Below are positions 1 through 14,102 of a DNA stretch of 64,000 nt, piece after piece (the first letter of the stretch is position 1; each line of letters opens with the position of its first letter). This DNA is from Pipra filicauda (lineage: Eukaryota > Chordata > Aves > Passeriformes > Pipridae), in contig NW_024104998.1 of the NCBI RefSeq assembly GCF_003945595.2, positions 3,591,790 through 3,655,789 of the forward strand. The letters are read 5' to 3'. The position numbers were made by a program, and so were the translations under genes. The notes beneath the pieces were generated by a model. That model saw nothing but the letters and a program-made list of their open reading frames with translations, was not told where the DNA came from and did not search any database.

Positions 1-3000
1 TAAATTAGAAAGATCAATAAAGGATTAACTACAAAAATCTGCAATTCTTTTTGGATGAATCAAGAAATATTTATTTAAGAAGCTTTCCAACAGTGAAGTT
101 AACACCTTGCAACAGCTATTTTTAAAAATAGAGAAGTTGGCAGACCTTTAGAAGTACCTACGTTTAATCTTGAAGAAATACGTAGAAAACATTTCCACTA
201 CTACTCACTTTTTTCAGCCAACTCTCTACACAAAGTTCAATTAATCTTGTCAGTATGAAGGAAAGATTCTGCATATATCATCACTACATTCAAAATCCTG
301 GCAAGCTAACAAAGCCATAGCATAGTCAAATCTCCCAGAGTACCTGGGACTGTAGCATTTATAGGTTCAAAAAAGTTCTTGGGGTCACATTTCTTTTTCT
401 TCCATCAGCATTTGTCCTTTACAAGCAAGAATGGGTTCTGGATGACCATACTAAGAAATAACTACAGTGCTGATAAACAGAAATTCATGATATGCAAACC
501 TTGTCCTTCTCCCATTGTTGAAGCTATCAGAGTGTGTTTTCATATTTTTGTGGCCAAAGTGTGCTCTGAATACGACAATTAAAGTGGGATATGTTTCTAA
601 AAACAGAGCGTGCTGTAGAGCTCAGAAACAGCCTGTTCCATTGTGAACAAAGAACTGCAAATATATCTTCTTACTAATAATATAAGGAGTTACTTCTGGC
701 TCTAATCAACAATGCACTATGTTGTCTCCCACTCACCCCACTCCAGCATTCGCTACTCCAACATTTGTAGCAGGTAGCAAGGAGGAATACACACAAAAGG
801 AGAAAGCTCAGAGATGTATTTCTGTGTTTATTTAGCAAGAAAAAAAAAATCCTTATTTTGAAAATTGTATCAGCCAATTCAATTTGCTTGAAAAATGAAT
901 TGTTTTACCTTGGCATATGATTTCTGAGTCCTGCTAAGGCTGTCTGGCCTGTTAAGAGGTCTTCACCTTTAGCAGAGGTCTCCAGATGAAGAAGATCTCT
1001 TCACCCTGGAACTCCCAGAGGCTCCCTGTAACAATGCCTGGAGACACAGCAACAGAGAAGGCATTTAGCTTCATCATTGTGCATCATCAAAGCCACAGTT
1101 TGAAAACGGACAAGGGTCCTGAAAGGCTGAACTTTGGCTTAGACAATGTAAATTTCAGAAATCAGAACCCTTCATCTTCATTTGGAGACTGAAAGCCTGC
1201 AAACAGGTAGTCAGCAGTACCGGACAGCTGTACATCCAGTCAGCTGTAGATGGTCTCTAGCATTTATATTGCCAATCCTAACAGCATAATCTCCAAGCTC
1301 TGAAGTTTCACAGGTGACCTATACGTATCAATCCTGAATTTCCCTCATGTCATTTTTTTCCCCATGTTGTCAGAGATATGCATTGGGAATGCTTCAGAGC
1401 AAAGAGCACAAATGTGACACATGACATCTTCTCAGGGAAGTTGCAGAGTGCTGTGCCACGACAGGCAAGAAACACAGACTGCAAACCTCCCTGCACATGA
1501 CTTCCATCCAGCTGACAAACCAGTCCTTGTTAAATATCCACTCCAGAACACTGTCTTATGCTCAGAAAAAATTAAAAGTAAAAATCCTTAAATTTCTCCA
1601 TCAGAAGGGAAGGATAACAAGAATGCCTTCCTGAAATTAATGTGTTTCACCACTGCTTTTCACATGCAACACAACCATACAGAATTTGGTAGGTTACAAG
1701 ACATGACCTAAATCCCTGTTTATGTTCTTTTTCTCAAAATGCCACCTGAGGTAAGATCAGCTCTAATCACACAGAAAAGTAGGGTACATGAGATTTCTGG
1801 GGTTTGCATTTATTTGACAGTATGTGATCAAGCACCCTTAGTGGCACAAGCAGATGGCACAGCAGCTTCTTTCAAGCAAACCATTCTGAGCAGTTTCAGT
1901 TGTTCAATTATTTTAGTTTTCTAATCAGCTATTCACTCTAGAAACAGGACTGCAATCAGGTCACAGACCATGTGATGAAACACGGGGTTCCTTTAACAAA
2001 AATCTCAAAAATATGTGCGAAAACTGTTTAAGCACGAATTCAAGAAAACAGGTGTCTCATACAGTTAACACACCAAACGGGCAGCAATATTTGTCAGGTA
2101 TCAATTACTTTGGGCTTCCTCCCTCCCAGTCTTTAGGGAACTTGACTGAGTTTGGGTCTTGACATGAGTACAACTGGGTTTGTTTGTGTTGGGTGGGTGG
2201 ATGAAGTCTCATCTTGGGACACTGGCTGCCTTTGAAACTGGTATAACAGAAATGGGCAACAATGGAGGGATTTCAGAGAGATGGGTATCTTCATGTAAAT
2301 GCTTATAAATTAGAAATAATAACAAGAGAAAAATGAAGGCATAAACATATTCAGAGTGACGTAGCATTACAGCTACTCCGTTATTACAGGCCTGCTGTAG
2401 TATTGTTATTCTGGTATTCAGTAAAGGAAAAAAAATTTAAAACATGGTAAGAAAAAAAAGATTTTTCCAACCTTGCCTTGTTTCAAACAACAAAGCACAA
2501 CAAGAGACTACCAATCGGAAACACACTCTTGTATTATTACAAATTTTTCTGATATTCCAAATTACTGTACTTTACTCAGTAATTCTGAACAACACTCATT
2601 TCAGTCTAAAAACGAAAGCAACTTTGCAAGCAAAAGGATGTAGCAACTCATAGTTTGAGATCCCTGAAAGTTCATATTTGACAAGTCAGAGGGGAAAAAA
2701 GTGAATGTGGTCATTAATTGCAGCTAGTAAATCTGTTCCAGACGTATTTCTTGGCCAACAGCTTCAGCAAGTACAAGTACAAACACTTTTATTTCCAAGT
2801 TGAGTGAAAATTTCAACAACTATCAACTGGTCAGGACAGAAGACATCCCAAAAATCCCCAGAAGGCTGTTAGATGTAATGCTTAAAAACTTGCGACAAAA
2901 TACTGTGGAAAAAGAAGTTCACAACTTTTTGTGTAGGCAAATACTCAGCTTCACAAATTCTTTCCCTTCTGCCTGTTGAAATTGGAGTCCCTTCCTTTTT

Positions 3001-6000
3001 ATTTCTCCACTAAGTTGCTGGTTTAGAATCTGCAAAGAATATGGTCTGTAGCTCCCAAATTTACATCTAGTGCTAGTAATGTTACCAGTCTCTTATGCAA
3101 AATACTTATCACTGAGTTGACTATATTCATGTTTACAGATGAAAGTATGTTATGAATGTATATGTGTGCATGCATCTGTACAAATATATATATTAAAGTA
3201 GCTGAACAGTTATCAGTCAGTTTCTCTTCTCTAAAGTGCTCAGAACTGCATTTTAAAAATATTTTTATGAAACTGTTTTGTATTTATAGACTACATCCTG
3301 AGTTTCAGCCTTTATCCAACAAGCTGGAGCCTTTTATGACACATGTAGTTTCCTGCTTCACTGTCCAGTATCAACAAGTCTTTGGGCTTTTTTTCTGAAA
3401 AGACTTTTCATCCTCACTTGCTATGTTCTTCCTCTCTTTCATTCTCTTGCTCAGTATGAAATCAAAGTTTTAATACTTACAAAAATACACAGACTCTCAC
3501 AGAAGAGAAGCCAAACCTGATTTAGAAGGATTCCTGAATGAACAAATGAATGGGCTCCTTATTCTAATAATCCCAAAGGCATCAATCTAAACCTTCAAAC
3601 CTCACTCAAGTCTACTATGAGTTCTACCGTGAGTTTTCCATTATCCAAACTAAAGTCTTTAAAAATGTAGGATTCATTTACAAAGAAATAAGCTGCTATA
3701 GATGCACAGCAGCAGACGATTAAGCATTTGATAACCTGATGCTTTGATAAGGCATTATCTTCATCACTGTCACTGGAGGAAAACTGAAGTAAGGAAACTG
3801 AAACTAGAAGATAGTGGAAGAATCTAGCTATTCAAATAAATAAGATATACTTTCTGTGTCAAAAGAGATATGAAAGCTCTCTTCAGCCAAACATCTGTGA
3901 GAGAATAAAGTTATTTAACAAAGCAGAACAGGTATAGAAGATCTCAGCCTTCAACTAGAAACAAGGGAATATTTACCAATGCGTATTGTGCCAAAACTAT
4001 TCAACCTGTTTAATGAAGACCTAAATTTTCACAGGCAGGAGGTACAGACTCACTACTCTCACATCTCCATAACTTTCAGGTAAAAAAGTTCACATCAAAC
4101 ATGAATTGAAAGGTGTCAATTTAGAGACCACAATTTTCAGAAACATTAATTCATGGAGTTTTGTTAGGAAGGGGCCATATGCACTAAATCCAGCAATTTC
4201 TATACCCGTAGACAGATTCGTTTTCATTAACAACAACAATAAAACTAAACTGTAATCTGTTTGCGTGGTCAGGATTAAGCCACTGAAAAGCTGAAGGAAT
4301 CAAATTAAAGATAAACAGAAAAATCATAAGTTGGGCAGTCCCCACAATTAACATTAATATGTTTGCATTTTGCACAGCATTACATTAATTATTACTCTAT
4401 ATTACTTTTGCTGGCTAATAAAAGCATAAGTATCTTCAGTATTGGAGGTTTTACTTCTGAGATGGAACAACATTCGCTTTTTCTGACTTTATACACAGTT
4501 GTTAAAAATATTCACCCCAACACAGATCAATAGTAATAAATTTCATTGCAAAGTAAAACACCTATAAGGAACTAAGAGGAGCCTTATTCACCACAAAGCT
4601 TGATGAAAATATTGCTAATTTTCTCAAGCAAGAGTTACATCAACTGGACAACTGAAAGGCAGTAACATTGTTAAAGGTCTCATGGTTTCACTACCACTAT
4701 TATTGCAGCTGTGAGTATTTCACTAGGAGACTCTGGATCGGCACAGCTATCCATCCACTATATATTATAAGGGAGAGTTACTGTACATTTATAGAAGCAC
4801 AGACTGCACTAATCTCCTAAATGTTAATTATATTGACACAAAGCTTCAATTAGAAGTAGATTACCAAGTCCAACACACTAATATTTTTGTTTGCTGGTGT
4901 GTAAGTACACACGTCTGAGAATCATAGCTACAAGAAGAGACAAAAAGCAGTTTATCTTCATTAGTTTTCTCCCTACGTTGTCAAATACTTTCTTTTCTAG
5001 TCTTCAAGGCCAAGGGTTTCATTAAAAGTTTGTATCAGTTATAATAGTATAAAAGGAAAAAAAAGGAACACAGAGAAACTGGTTTTCTGGCCAGCATGGT
5101 ACCTGGTTCTGCAGGAGAGGTTTTGTCTTTTAGAGTTAAAAAATAAATGAAAATATGTATAGACACCACAACAGAAAAATTAGAGTGGGCAGCCCAGTAA
5201 AACTGGACTCCAAAGATGAGTAAAAAGAGATGGTTGTTCTCTTGACAAAGAAATTGTCTTAGAGGAAAATGAAGGGCAGGAAAATTAAAGTACTTGAACA
5301 AAGCAGTAGCTTTGTTCTGTCTGATGGGTTTCCATCCTGTCACTTTCTTTGTGCACCGGAGGAATGCCAAACAAATTAATGACAACAAAAAAGCAATCAG
5401 AATTAGGTCTGCTAAGACAGGTGGTTATCAAAGAGGATAAACACAATTGTTACGGAAAACTATTCCTTCAAGAAACTCCACTGAAAAGCAGCAGATGATT
5501 GAAAGCACTCCCCAGCTGAAAGCACAAACACAGTTCAAGGGGTACCAACTAAAAACTGAAACTGGGAATTTATGAACTGAGTTTATATACTAATGTACAA
5601 TCTCCTACCCTCTTCAGTCTCTGTGAATATACATCTCTTGCCAAGGGACTTGAAAGAAGAAAGACTGTACGCTTGTGAGCATTCCTGGGTTCAGTGACAA
5701 CAGCCAACTTGAGAGTTCAAAGACAGACCACAAACGGTAAGGAAAACAAGGTATATGACGAAAAGTAAAATTATTCCAGTGTGGGGTGGTGTGAGAAGCA
5801 GAAAAGGCCCTGACACCATGCAAGCACTGCTCAGCAATAAGAAAAACATGACTGTATTATCAACACTGGTTTCAGCACAAATCCAAAACATGTCTCCATA
5901 CCAGCTACTATAAAGAAAATTAACTCCATCCCAGCCAAAACCAGCACAAAGTGACAGGAGAAGATGGATTTAAGAAGGGGCCTGTTACCATGATTCATTT

Positions 6001-7518
6001 TAAGTAAATAAGACTCAGAAATTTAATCAGAACAATCAAGTTTCTTAAGTTTTCCCCATGAAAGGGAATAGAAAAATACCATACCACCTTATTGCTACAA
6101 ACATTGCAGAGAACCATAAAACAGGGAATGGAAGTTGAAACTAAAGCAAAATAAGAGACCCTTTGAATGAGTTTTTAATGACTTCTCTATCAGTTAAAAA
6201 AAGTCAATTAAATGTCCTAAAAATGACATCATTAAAGCAGTTAATTTTCAAATTTAAAAAAAACCCAGTGTACTCTCTGAGTTGCTATTGATGATCCAGG
6301 GAAGATGTCAGCATACGCTATCTCAAAGAGTTATTCCCAAATATAAAGGTTTCGGAATGTCAGCCAGGGTATAAACCCAGAAGTAAACCAAATTTTGAAC
6401 TGTCCTCCTTTTGAGTTTGCAATTTAGCTTTATTAATTTTTCAAAGTCCCCACAAAAGATAACCACTTTGTTGTTCATAAGATGCAAGCTAAATAATTGG
6501 TTTGACTTTAGAACAGACAATAGGAGCAACCATATGCTATAACCATCTTTGACTGCTATTTGGGAGAAATCTTAAGACATCGATGCAAATATACATGAGA
6601 GCAATTAATTATATGCAGCTGAAGAGGGAATCATGTATATACCCCGCCTGCATTCTCACAACAAACTTCCCAGAAATCAGCCATACTGATCTGCTGGGTA
6701 GATTTGAACTCTACTAAGCATAAGAAAAGCATGGAAATACAAGCAAAACTATGCATGAGACAGATTTTAGACCTGACAAGGTCTCTCTGGCTTTGAATAG
6801 CGACACCATTATCATTTTAAGAATGGTACTCTGGAACGCACAGACGCTTCCAAAACCCTTTCTTTGCAACATCAAAGTTACACAAATGTACCTTAATGCC
6901 TTCAACAGACTTGGACTCTTGACTGTTTTTGTAGCAAATCAAGCCACAATAAGAGAAGTAGATTTTTATGCAAATTATAAAACAAATTTGCTGTAGCCTC
7001 TAATCTTTCTGTCATCTTGGCAGATCTGCATACGACAAGCTGTGCAAGAGACATGAGAGTCCTAACCCTTCCATCCTGATAGTGAACCCCCACATGAGAT
7101 GTGTTACTTTGCCCTTGGATGTGACCAACAGACAATGACCCACATTAGAAACAATAAAAGTGACATCCAATCTGATTAAATGATCAGATCAAAACAGCTC
7201 TCAGGTTTTCAGGACACAGTTAGATGCTGAAGTAAAACCTGCCCAAATAATTTTGCCACGGAATGATGCCGGGGAACTGCAGAGTGGTTCTCCAAAGTAC
7301 CTGAACGACTAGAGGCAGTATGGCACTTTCATCAGACCTACAGGAAATCGGGAAGTAGGAAAGTTATTGAATACCAAGCCATGCACACATTTTGGAGAAG
7401 TTTTAGGTCACTTTTGTTTGCTCACTGGCCAACTTAACAAGAACCACATTTACAATATAAGCCTGAGAACTAGAACAAGCACAAATTGTTAATAATGAGA
7501 CATTTGCAAATGCAGAGG
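1..7518. other. AT-rich non-coding DNA, probably intronic
   Basis: I see no gene, recognisable repeat or RNA here. All reading frames are short (longest about 117 codons, minus strand near 5.0-5.4 kb) and their translations show no domain or family I know. The plus strand carries many A-runs, which would be T-runs in a minus-strand transcript. If the splice donor in the CpG island at 31.77 kb is real, this stretch belongs to the first intron of that minus-strand gene or to a later part of it. No exon with both an acceptor and a donor could be supported by eye. Confidence 0.5.
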
Positions 7519-7732
7519 ACAAAAACGCCCACCCCACCCAAAAAAAAATCCCACCAAAAAAAAAAAAACAAAACCACACACACCCCAAACAAAAAAAAAA
7601 AACCCAACCCAAACCAAAAAAAAAAACCCTCCACCACCACCAAAAAAAAAAAATCAAACAACACAACAAAACAAACAAACAAAAACAAACAAAAAAAAAC
7701 CACCACAAAACCAAAACCCAAACAAAAAAACA
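7519..7732. repeat. Low-complexity tract of almost only A and C
   Basis: Of 214 bases, I count four that are not A or C (G at 7,527; T at 7,549, 7,630 and 7,654). From 7,528 to 7,732 there is no G at all on the plus strand. The tract mixes A-runs of up to about 12 with CCACC, CAAAC and CACACA blocks, so it is not a simple microsatellite. The long frames across it, which give poly-K/N/T on one strand and poly-F/W/G on the other, are artefacts of composition. A minus-strand transcript would read it as a GU-rich RNA. Confidence 0.95.
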
Positions 7733-10646
7733 GATCCTTCAGAAGAAATAAGAGACAAGTAGCAGGACGAATCAGCTGAGGCAAATAGTCATTGACTTAT
7801 TGATTCATTATGCATGATCAAAAAACAGATGGACATTACAGCCTATAAAAGCAAATTTTCCTCTGGTCTGAAAGACTCTCCAGCCTACACTTCTACATGC
7901 AAGTTTCCAGGTAAAGACTGTTCATCAGCAAGTTATTACAATCCCAAAGTAGCAAGAATTCATTTTAATCTCTATTCATTTGAGGACAACCACTTGCTTA
8001 CCCTGCTTCATACCCAGACTGTCATTTCTCTCTTTACAACCCAATGTAACCAGGAAGACTAACTTGGTTCCTGATTATTCAACTGTAATTGTTTGTCTTC
8101 AGATGTTTTACAACTGGAGGAGAAAATATACAAACAGGTGAACCCAGTTTTGACTTTAAATCAGTCAACAAATGAAACATTAGTAATAAGAGACATGAAA
8201 CGGATACATTATCCATGACAGGAAATACTAAGTCTACAGTTTGGCTTCAAAACAAAACCCCACAGTCCACTTTGCTGGGAATAAGAAGATATACAAACCT
8301 TTGACTTGGGGTCAGGCCATGGGGTCAAACATACAAAGAGTATATAAATGAGAGATTATTTCTAAAACTTACTTTGCAAAGCAGAAGACAGTGAGTACTA
8401 AAGTATTTATAAAACCATATCAGCACTGAAAAAAAGGCAAGTACAAGGGCGTCTAGATGTCAGCCAGGCACAGATGTGCTGCCTGCTTCAGCAGTCAGTC
8501 GAATCCCTGTCACCAGCCAAACCTGGGGACTGGCTCTCACATCCAGGTTTTGTCTGCATCAGACCTAAAGCAGGGGAGCTTCCCAAGACCTCACACTACC
8601 GACCAAGATGGGGACTTGGGAAGGCTTAAGTCAACACACTAAAATCTTTTCCTATAAACTACATTAAAGCATGACTGCTGTTTATTAAATATGCCTAATA
8701 TTGGACTGCAAGAAATTACAAGGAGTTTAATGCTTCCCTTTGTGACCTGTTTCAATATTTCACTATCATCATTGATAGGAACAATAAAACAGTATCACAC
8801 TTGCAGGGAAAAAGACTGCTGGGTATAGGATATCGATGATTTAACTTTAATGAGGTGGCAGAAGGAGTCCTTGCATCATGCCCAGTGAAGCATGGAAATG
8901 GGATGTCTTACCAAAAGCCTTCCTCCCTGGACTACAAGAAGTGGAGCCCACCTCCAGGCCATGGGCTCAGTGCTTCGGACAACAGCAGATGGTTATAAAA
9001 GTAGGAATTAAGCATAACATGCCAGCTCTGCAACAGTCTACCTTCATCAGAGGCAGTTAATAATAACTTTTTCATGCTGCACACCACAATTTTGAGAAGC
9101 AGAGAAGGAAACAGCTTTGTATATTGATGCAATTCCAGCTTAGAAACAGGCCATTTGAGGCAATTCTGTACAGAAGTAAAAAATACATAAGATGCGATGA
9201 TTGCTTACTTTTCTTTGTTTACAGCTAATTATAAAAAAATGTTCACTGGTTAAAAGATTTTAATGAAAATTATTGACAGAATTTCTGTGCAATGGTACAG
9301 CACTTCCATACCCCAGAAGTAGCAAATCCAGGACCCTGTTCACCTCCAAGTAGCAGGAAGCTGGCAAACAGGCAAGGGGCAAGCAGCCAAACCAACCACT
9401 ACTGCTAAGAGCAGTATAAATCAACAGTTTGAATCAAAAGGCTTTACACTTCTCTTCTGAGGACTTTGCCACTTATTGCTCCTTTTATAAACATTTATCA
9501 ACCTTGTATTGGGTCACTGTGGTAAGGCCTGAAAGGGGCACCAGTTGCAGAATACTTCCATGGGTTTGACCTTGATTTGGGCCACTTGACTGTCAAATGT
9601 CAAACCTCAGGAGTGACCTAAGAGACTACATTCTCACTCTGTTCTGACATAAACATAACTTAGCATAACATAATGTAACATTTTGAAACTTTTCTTACAC
9701 CTTATAAATAAAAATATCATGCAGTCACATCATGTCACTAGATGCAGGGCAAAAAGCCACAGACAGGAGATAGGGTATTTCCATGGGTTGCCACGTTCAT
9801 AGTCTTCCTTTGATAACTCTTATCCTCACTTAACAGCACTGAGGCCAGGGAAGAAGGAAAGAATAGACAGTATTTCTAAAAAAGCTTTCAAAGCAGGAAC
9901 AGAATTCACAAAGCAGATAGTTATTTCAAAGCACCAGTCATAAATGAAAAGATGTACAGGAACTTTCAACTAGTCAGTCACACATCACCAGTCCATAAAG
10001 CGAGGACTCTCTTCTACCCTGAAGCCAAAGGGTAACTGAGAGAGATCATCCTATCCTGTCACTGATTCTGAAACCACCTAGCAATTCTTTTTAAATAATG
10101 GAGATGGACCTCTAACACACTGCTTAACCTTCAGAATTTTAAAAGAATCCACAGCTAAGAAAATTATACTAGTCATTTTGGTGACAAAAAAAAAAAATCT
10201 TCAAAAACACAAGCAACATTTTTCTATATCAAAATATGTATTTTTCACTGGAGGCAATCACATATTCCTAAAGATGTGCATTTTGATGATTCCATCAGAT
10301 TAATAAAATATTATATGGCATTCCTCCTTGCAAAAGTTGACAACATGATGTTCCCGCAGAAAATTTTGTGCAAGTTCTCTACAAAGATAGGCACCCAAAC
10401 AAGTACTAAACCCCAAACATTGAATTTGAACATTCTGAAGCTTAATATATGAGGCATCTAAGGAGATGCCTGTGTAACATACAAAATTTAGTAACAAAAG
10501 CACTACGGACAGAAGGAACAAACTTTTAAATTAAGTCCAACATCGAAAGAGGTATCTATCTTAATTTTTATTGCAATGCTATAATTTCTACTGCTACATT
10601 TGCATACTGTACAAACAATGTATTTAAATTTCCAGTTATCCTCACA
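7733..10646. other. AT-rich non-coding DNA
   Basis: No gene, RNA or clear mobile element seen. Frames are short and unrecognised. A stretch near 10,030-10,140 loosely recalls old CR1 sequence but could not be supported. Confidence 0.5.
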
Positions 10647-10805
10647 GGATCATAGAATAGTTTGCATTGGAAGGGACCTTTGAAGGCCATCTAGTCCAAC
10701 CCCCCTGCAGTGAGCAGGGACATCTTTAACTAGATCAGGTTGCTCAGAGCTCTGTTCAACCTAACCTTTAACATTTCCAGGGATGTGGCATCTACCACCT
10801 CTCTA
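10647..10805 (-). mobile_element. CR1 LINE 3' end fragment (minus)
   Basis: The plus strand reads as the reverse complement of an avian CR1 3' end. It begins with GATCATAGAATAG, followed by a GGAAGGGACCTTT motif, CATCTAGTCCAACCCCCCTGC, a GCAGGGACATC block and an AGGTTGCTCAGAGC block. CR1 elements end in short ATTCTATGAT-type repeats, seen here reversed at the left end, so the element's sense strand is minus. It is a 5'-truncated piece of about 160 bp, as is usual for CR1. Divergence looks moderate. No intact open reading frame remains. It is the clearest single piece of evidence for a bird-like genome on the left side. Confidence 0.95.
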
Positions 10806-11770
10806 TGATAATAAAAAAGGGGATAAATTTTCAGAAGCATGTTTTCTCAGTCCCTGCTGAGAAAGTGTTTCATATAATGCAATTCAAGCAGAATATGTTT
10901 CAATTTGCTTAACACAAACCAGAAAAGAATAATTTTATTACACTTTAAAGAAAAAGTAGTATACCAAAAGTCACCATTTGGTCACTAACTAAAAAAATTA
11001 AAATAAAATATGTGGGATGTGAACAAAATTCAATAGGTATTCCTAAACTACATTTGACATTATTCTCTCATGTTTTAATGCTTTTAATGATCTTGATTAT
11101 CTTTCCTCATTTCACAGGCAAATAACCTAACTATGCAAGTTAACTTTTTAATCCAGCAAATTTCAAGTGATTTTCAACATTCAAAGAATTGTTGGGAACA
11201 AACTTTCTCTGTATTGACAATACTTCAGCACTTAGACAGCATAGCAATTTAATAAGGATGTTATAATTTAGTCCTGTGTGGGTGTCAACTGATTTGCTTT
11301 AAAGTCTGCTTCACATCTACACAAGTTATTCACTAAGAAGATGCAATTATATTAGTCACGTGGGCTGACTACAATGTCTAAAGCTTCTGCACATCTCCCT
11401 TTGGGAAGTTACGACCTGCAACTCCACACATTGGAAGACTTTTCCTCAAAGTGATAAATATATATGTTGATTTTTGTCAGCTCGAACCCAAATTTTCCTG
11501 GGCAGATAGGTTTAATTTGACAGGACCTGTAGCAGCAGACAGACAGGGTTTCCAAACTCTGCCACATCCACAAGATATTGGGCAGGAATAGGAGAAAAGG
11601 AAAGTGTTGATACAGGAGTCCTGAACACAAACTTTTTAATTAAAATGACCTTTTCTGCCTCAACTTTGTGCTCCTTGATACATTGTTAGACATGGAAATA
11701 CAAACTAAAGTTCTAAACCCTCACATTTGAAGGAACTACTCCAGAAACAACTTCAAGATGCCAACACGGA
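10806..11770. other. Non-coding DNA between two CR1 pieces
   Basis: AT-rich unique-looking sequence. The reading frame at 11,409-11,630 (minus) is not recognised and is probably chance. Nothing else seen. Confidence 0.45.
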
Positions 11771-11970
11771 TGGCATCTAATTTAACCTAATTTTTTTTTG
11801 TCAAGTACAACATCCATGGATTACAAACAGCATTTTTTAAGAGAAGACTCTTACTTGATTTACAGAACTTGCAAATTGATGGAAAATTCATTACATCCCT
11901 CTGTGTAAGTTGTTCCATGATTAATTATCCTAATTTAACTACCTTTGCTTTCAGTTCTACAGTGACACAG
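11771..11970 (-). mobile_element. Old, diverged CR1-family LINE fragment (minus)
   Basis: The part around 11,839-11,945 follows, with many changes, the order of an old amniote CR1 read in antisense: a CTTGATTTA-like block, a TGATGGA-like block, ACATCCCTCTGTGTAAGTTG, then TTCCATGATTAATTATCC. The same order appears in the copy at 58.9 kb. It is much more diverged than the copy at 10.65 kb, so it should be older. The left limit is approximate. Confidence 0.6.
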
Positions 11971-12641
11971 AAGCTTAAGCTAAAATTAAAAGCTTCATAC
12001 AACTATTTTTCCTAAGTTTGTTTAAATCTCTAATACAGTAGATTACCGTAGCTGGAAGAGCCAAGAATTTCCCTGTAATTCCAGTTTCCTTATTTAACAG
12101 CACTTGTCCCAGTGTTTCCAGTATAGATATTTAACACCAGGCCAAGGCACTGGTGCTGTGTAGCTAAACACACAGGGCAGTGGCTGCTGAGGAAGAGAAG
12201 CAGGAAAGCTACACAAGGCCAAGTGAGGGATTTCACATTTTAGTATCTCCCAATGAATTAAAACAAGAATTGTCAAGCTTCTATATTTATTTATTTTGCT
12301 GACAGGGATGTTTTCAGGAAAACAAAAAATTGAATCCCGTGGCCAAATGTTGTTATATTGACACCACAAGACTTCTTCTGGGTGGAACACGGTCACACAC
12401 GGGTCAGAAGGCAGAGGCAGCAAGGTTGGGGCCATGGCATGGGACTGAATAGCAGGCACACACGGCCAGGGGAAGTGCCCAGGATCCCCAGCCCCAAGCA
12501 GGGCCTCGCACTGAGAAACACACAAAGAACGTGCTCCTGTGAGTTTTTATGACGGTGATCAAAAATACACGGGGGAAGAAAGACATTGGGGTGCTGGAGT
12601 GTGTTCAGAGTCTCTTCTAACCAAGTAACAAGTGAGTTATG

Positions 12642-12827
12642 TGAAGGAAGGTTTAGATTATATATTAGAAAAATTTCTTCATCAAAAGAGCTGTCAAGCA
12701 TTGGAACAGGCTGCCCAGGGAAGTGATGAAGTCAGGGACATGTTTTAGTGCTAGACGTGGCAGTGTTAGGTTAATGGTTGGACTCAACAATTTTAGAGGT
12801 CTTTTCAAACCTCAATGACTCTGTTTT
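12642..12827 (+). mobile_element. CR1 LINE 3' fragment (plus)
   Basis: The plus strand shows GAAGGAAGGTTTAGATTA, a GAACAGGCTGCCCAGGGAAG block, a GGTTGGACTCAACAATTT block and a final AGGTCTTTTCAAACCTCAAT, in the order of a sense-strand avian CR1 3' end. The terminal ATTCTATGAT repeats have decayed to ATGACTCTGTT. It lies in the opposite orientation to the two copies just to its left, so these are separate insertions. There is no coding potential. Confidence 0.92.
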
Positions 12828-14070
12828 AAGTTGAACATGTTAACACCCTGATGGAAAGGGAACTGTTCCCATCCATGTTTCAGAGCAGCAGGCTCTTTCC
12901 TCACCAGCGCTTCCCCAGTGAGGAAGCTTTCTAGTCATGGAGGATAATTTTTGTCGAATAAAGCCTTAAGTTATTAATAAGAATAAAATCTCTTGACCTA
13001 GATTTTCTCCAGCTTTAAAAATACCAGCATATACACACACAACACAGCCTTCCTCTACAAACACAAACATATTATACTCAATATACAGCAGAGCACTTCA
13101 AAACAGATATTTCACAATGAAAACAAAAAAAAGCTTTTCGTGCCCCTCCCTTACCCAGCTTTGTCTAAGAACACGAATACAGATGTTGTTTGATTAAAAC
13201 AGAAACCTGAACCCCAAGTTGAACGTATTTACTTTTCAAAAGCAATTTACAATTTTATTTTCTTCTTGCCTGCTGTGATAATTGATGAAAACTACACAGG
13301 GATTAAAATGAGCACAGGTGCATGTCTGCACAGTTCAAAGAGATTTGATCTCAAATGAAAATAATAATAACAAAAAAAGCTTGAGTATTTTTAGGAGTGG
13401 ATTTAACACAGCCTAACCAAATAAGCCTAGATTAAAAGTAGGATTTTACAGTCCAGACTTCATGTTACTGACATTATGAAATACAGATTTTAAATTTATC
13501 AAAAACCTTTGTGAGCAATACCTGATTTACTGGTGTTAACAGTCCTCCATATCATAAGTGTCAGAGTGGATCCAGATTAAAAAATAAAGGCACAATAAAC
13601 AGTAAAGAGCACTAAAATACAATACAAGTGCATGTGTCGCAACAGACACTTGGCACTAAATCAACACTATTTTTAAATTTGTGAGAGGTAAAAGGAAAGT
13701 CTATGAGCTGAGAATATCTTTCTGCCAATATACAAATCAGCACAAAAACTGTGTTTATTTTCCTTGCCAAATTTATACTGCTACAGCTGGATCACAACTT
13801 CCTTGCACCCATGAGGTCAGGAACTGTTTGAAAAGAAACGCATAATACAGCTAATCTTTGTGTCAGCTCATCATACCTAATGCAAAAAACGTGAATTTCC
13901 CCATTTCTCTGTCCTGGCCTCCTCCAGCAAAGCTAACAAGCACATTGCTAATCCCAAATTTGCTGAACTACTTTGTTAAATAGATTTAAAAGACAAATAC
14001 ACACAAATCACACAGGATAAAGAATTTATTCTGTGCTCAAGGCTTATTGCTGAGCTTCTATTAGAATTGA

Positions 14071-14102
14071 AAACAAACAAACAAACAAAAACAACAAAAA
14101 AA
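14071..14102. repeat. CAAA-type simple repeat
   Basis: About 32 bases of AAAC/CAAA units that decay into A-runs and end before CCCCC. Simple low-complexity repeat. Confidence 0.85.

Noticed and set aside
7403..7784. Frames giving poly-K/N/T or poly-F/W/G products
   Set aside because: They only translate the A/C-only low-complexity tract.
10030..10140. Possible further old CR1 fragment
   Set aside because: Only loose phrase similarity; no ordered blocks as in the accepted copies.
12094..12525. 143-codon frame on the minus strand
   Set aside because: No known family, not started by a convincing ATG context, and no support from splice sites.
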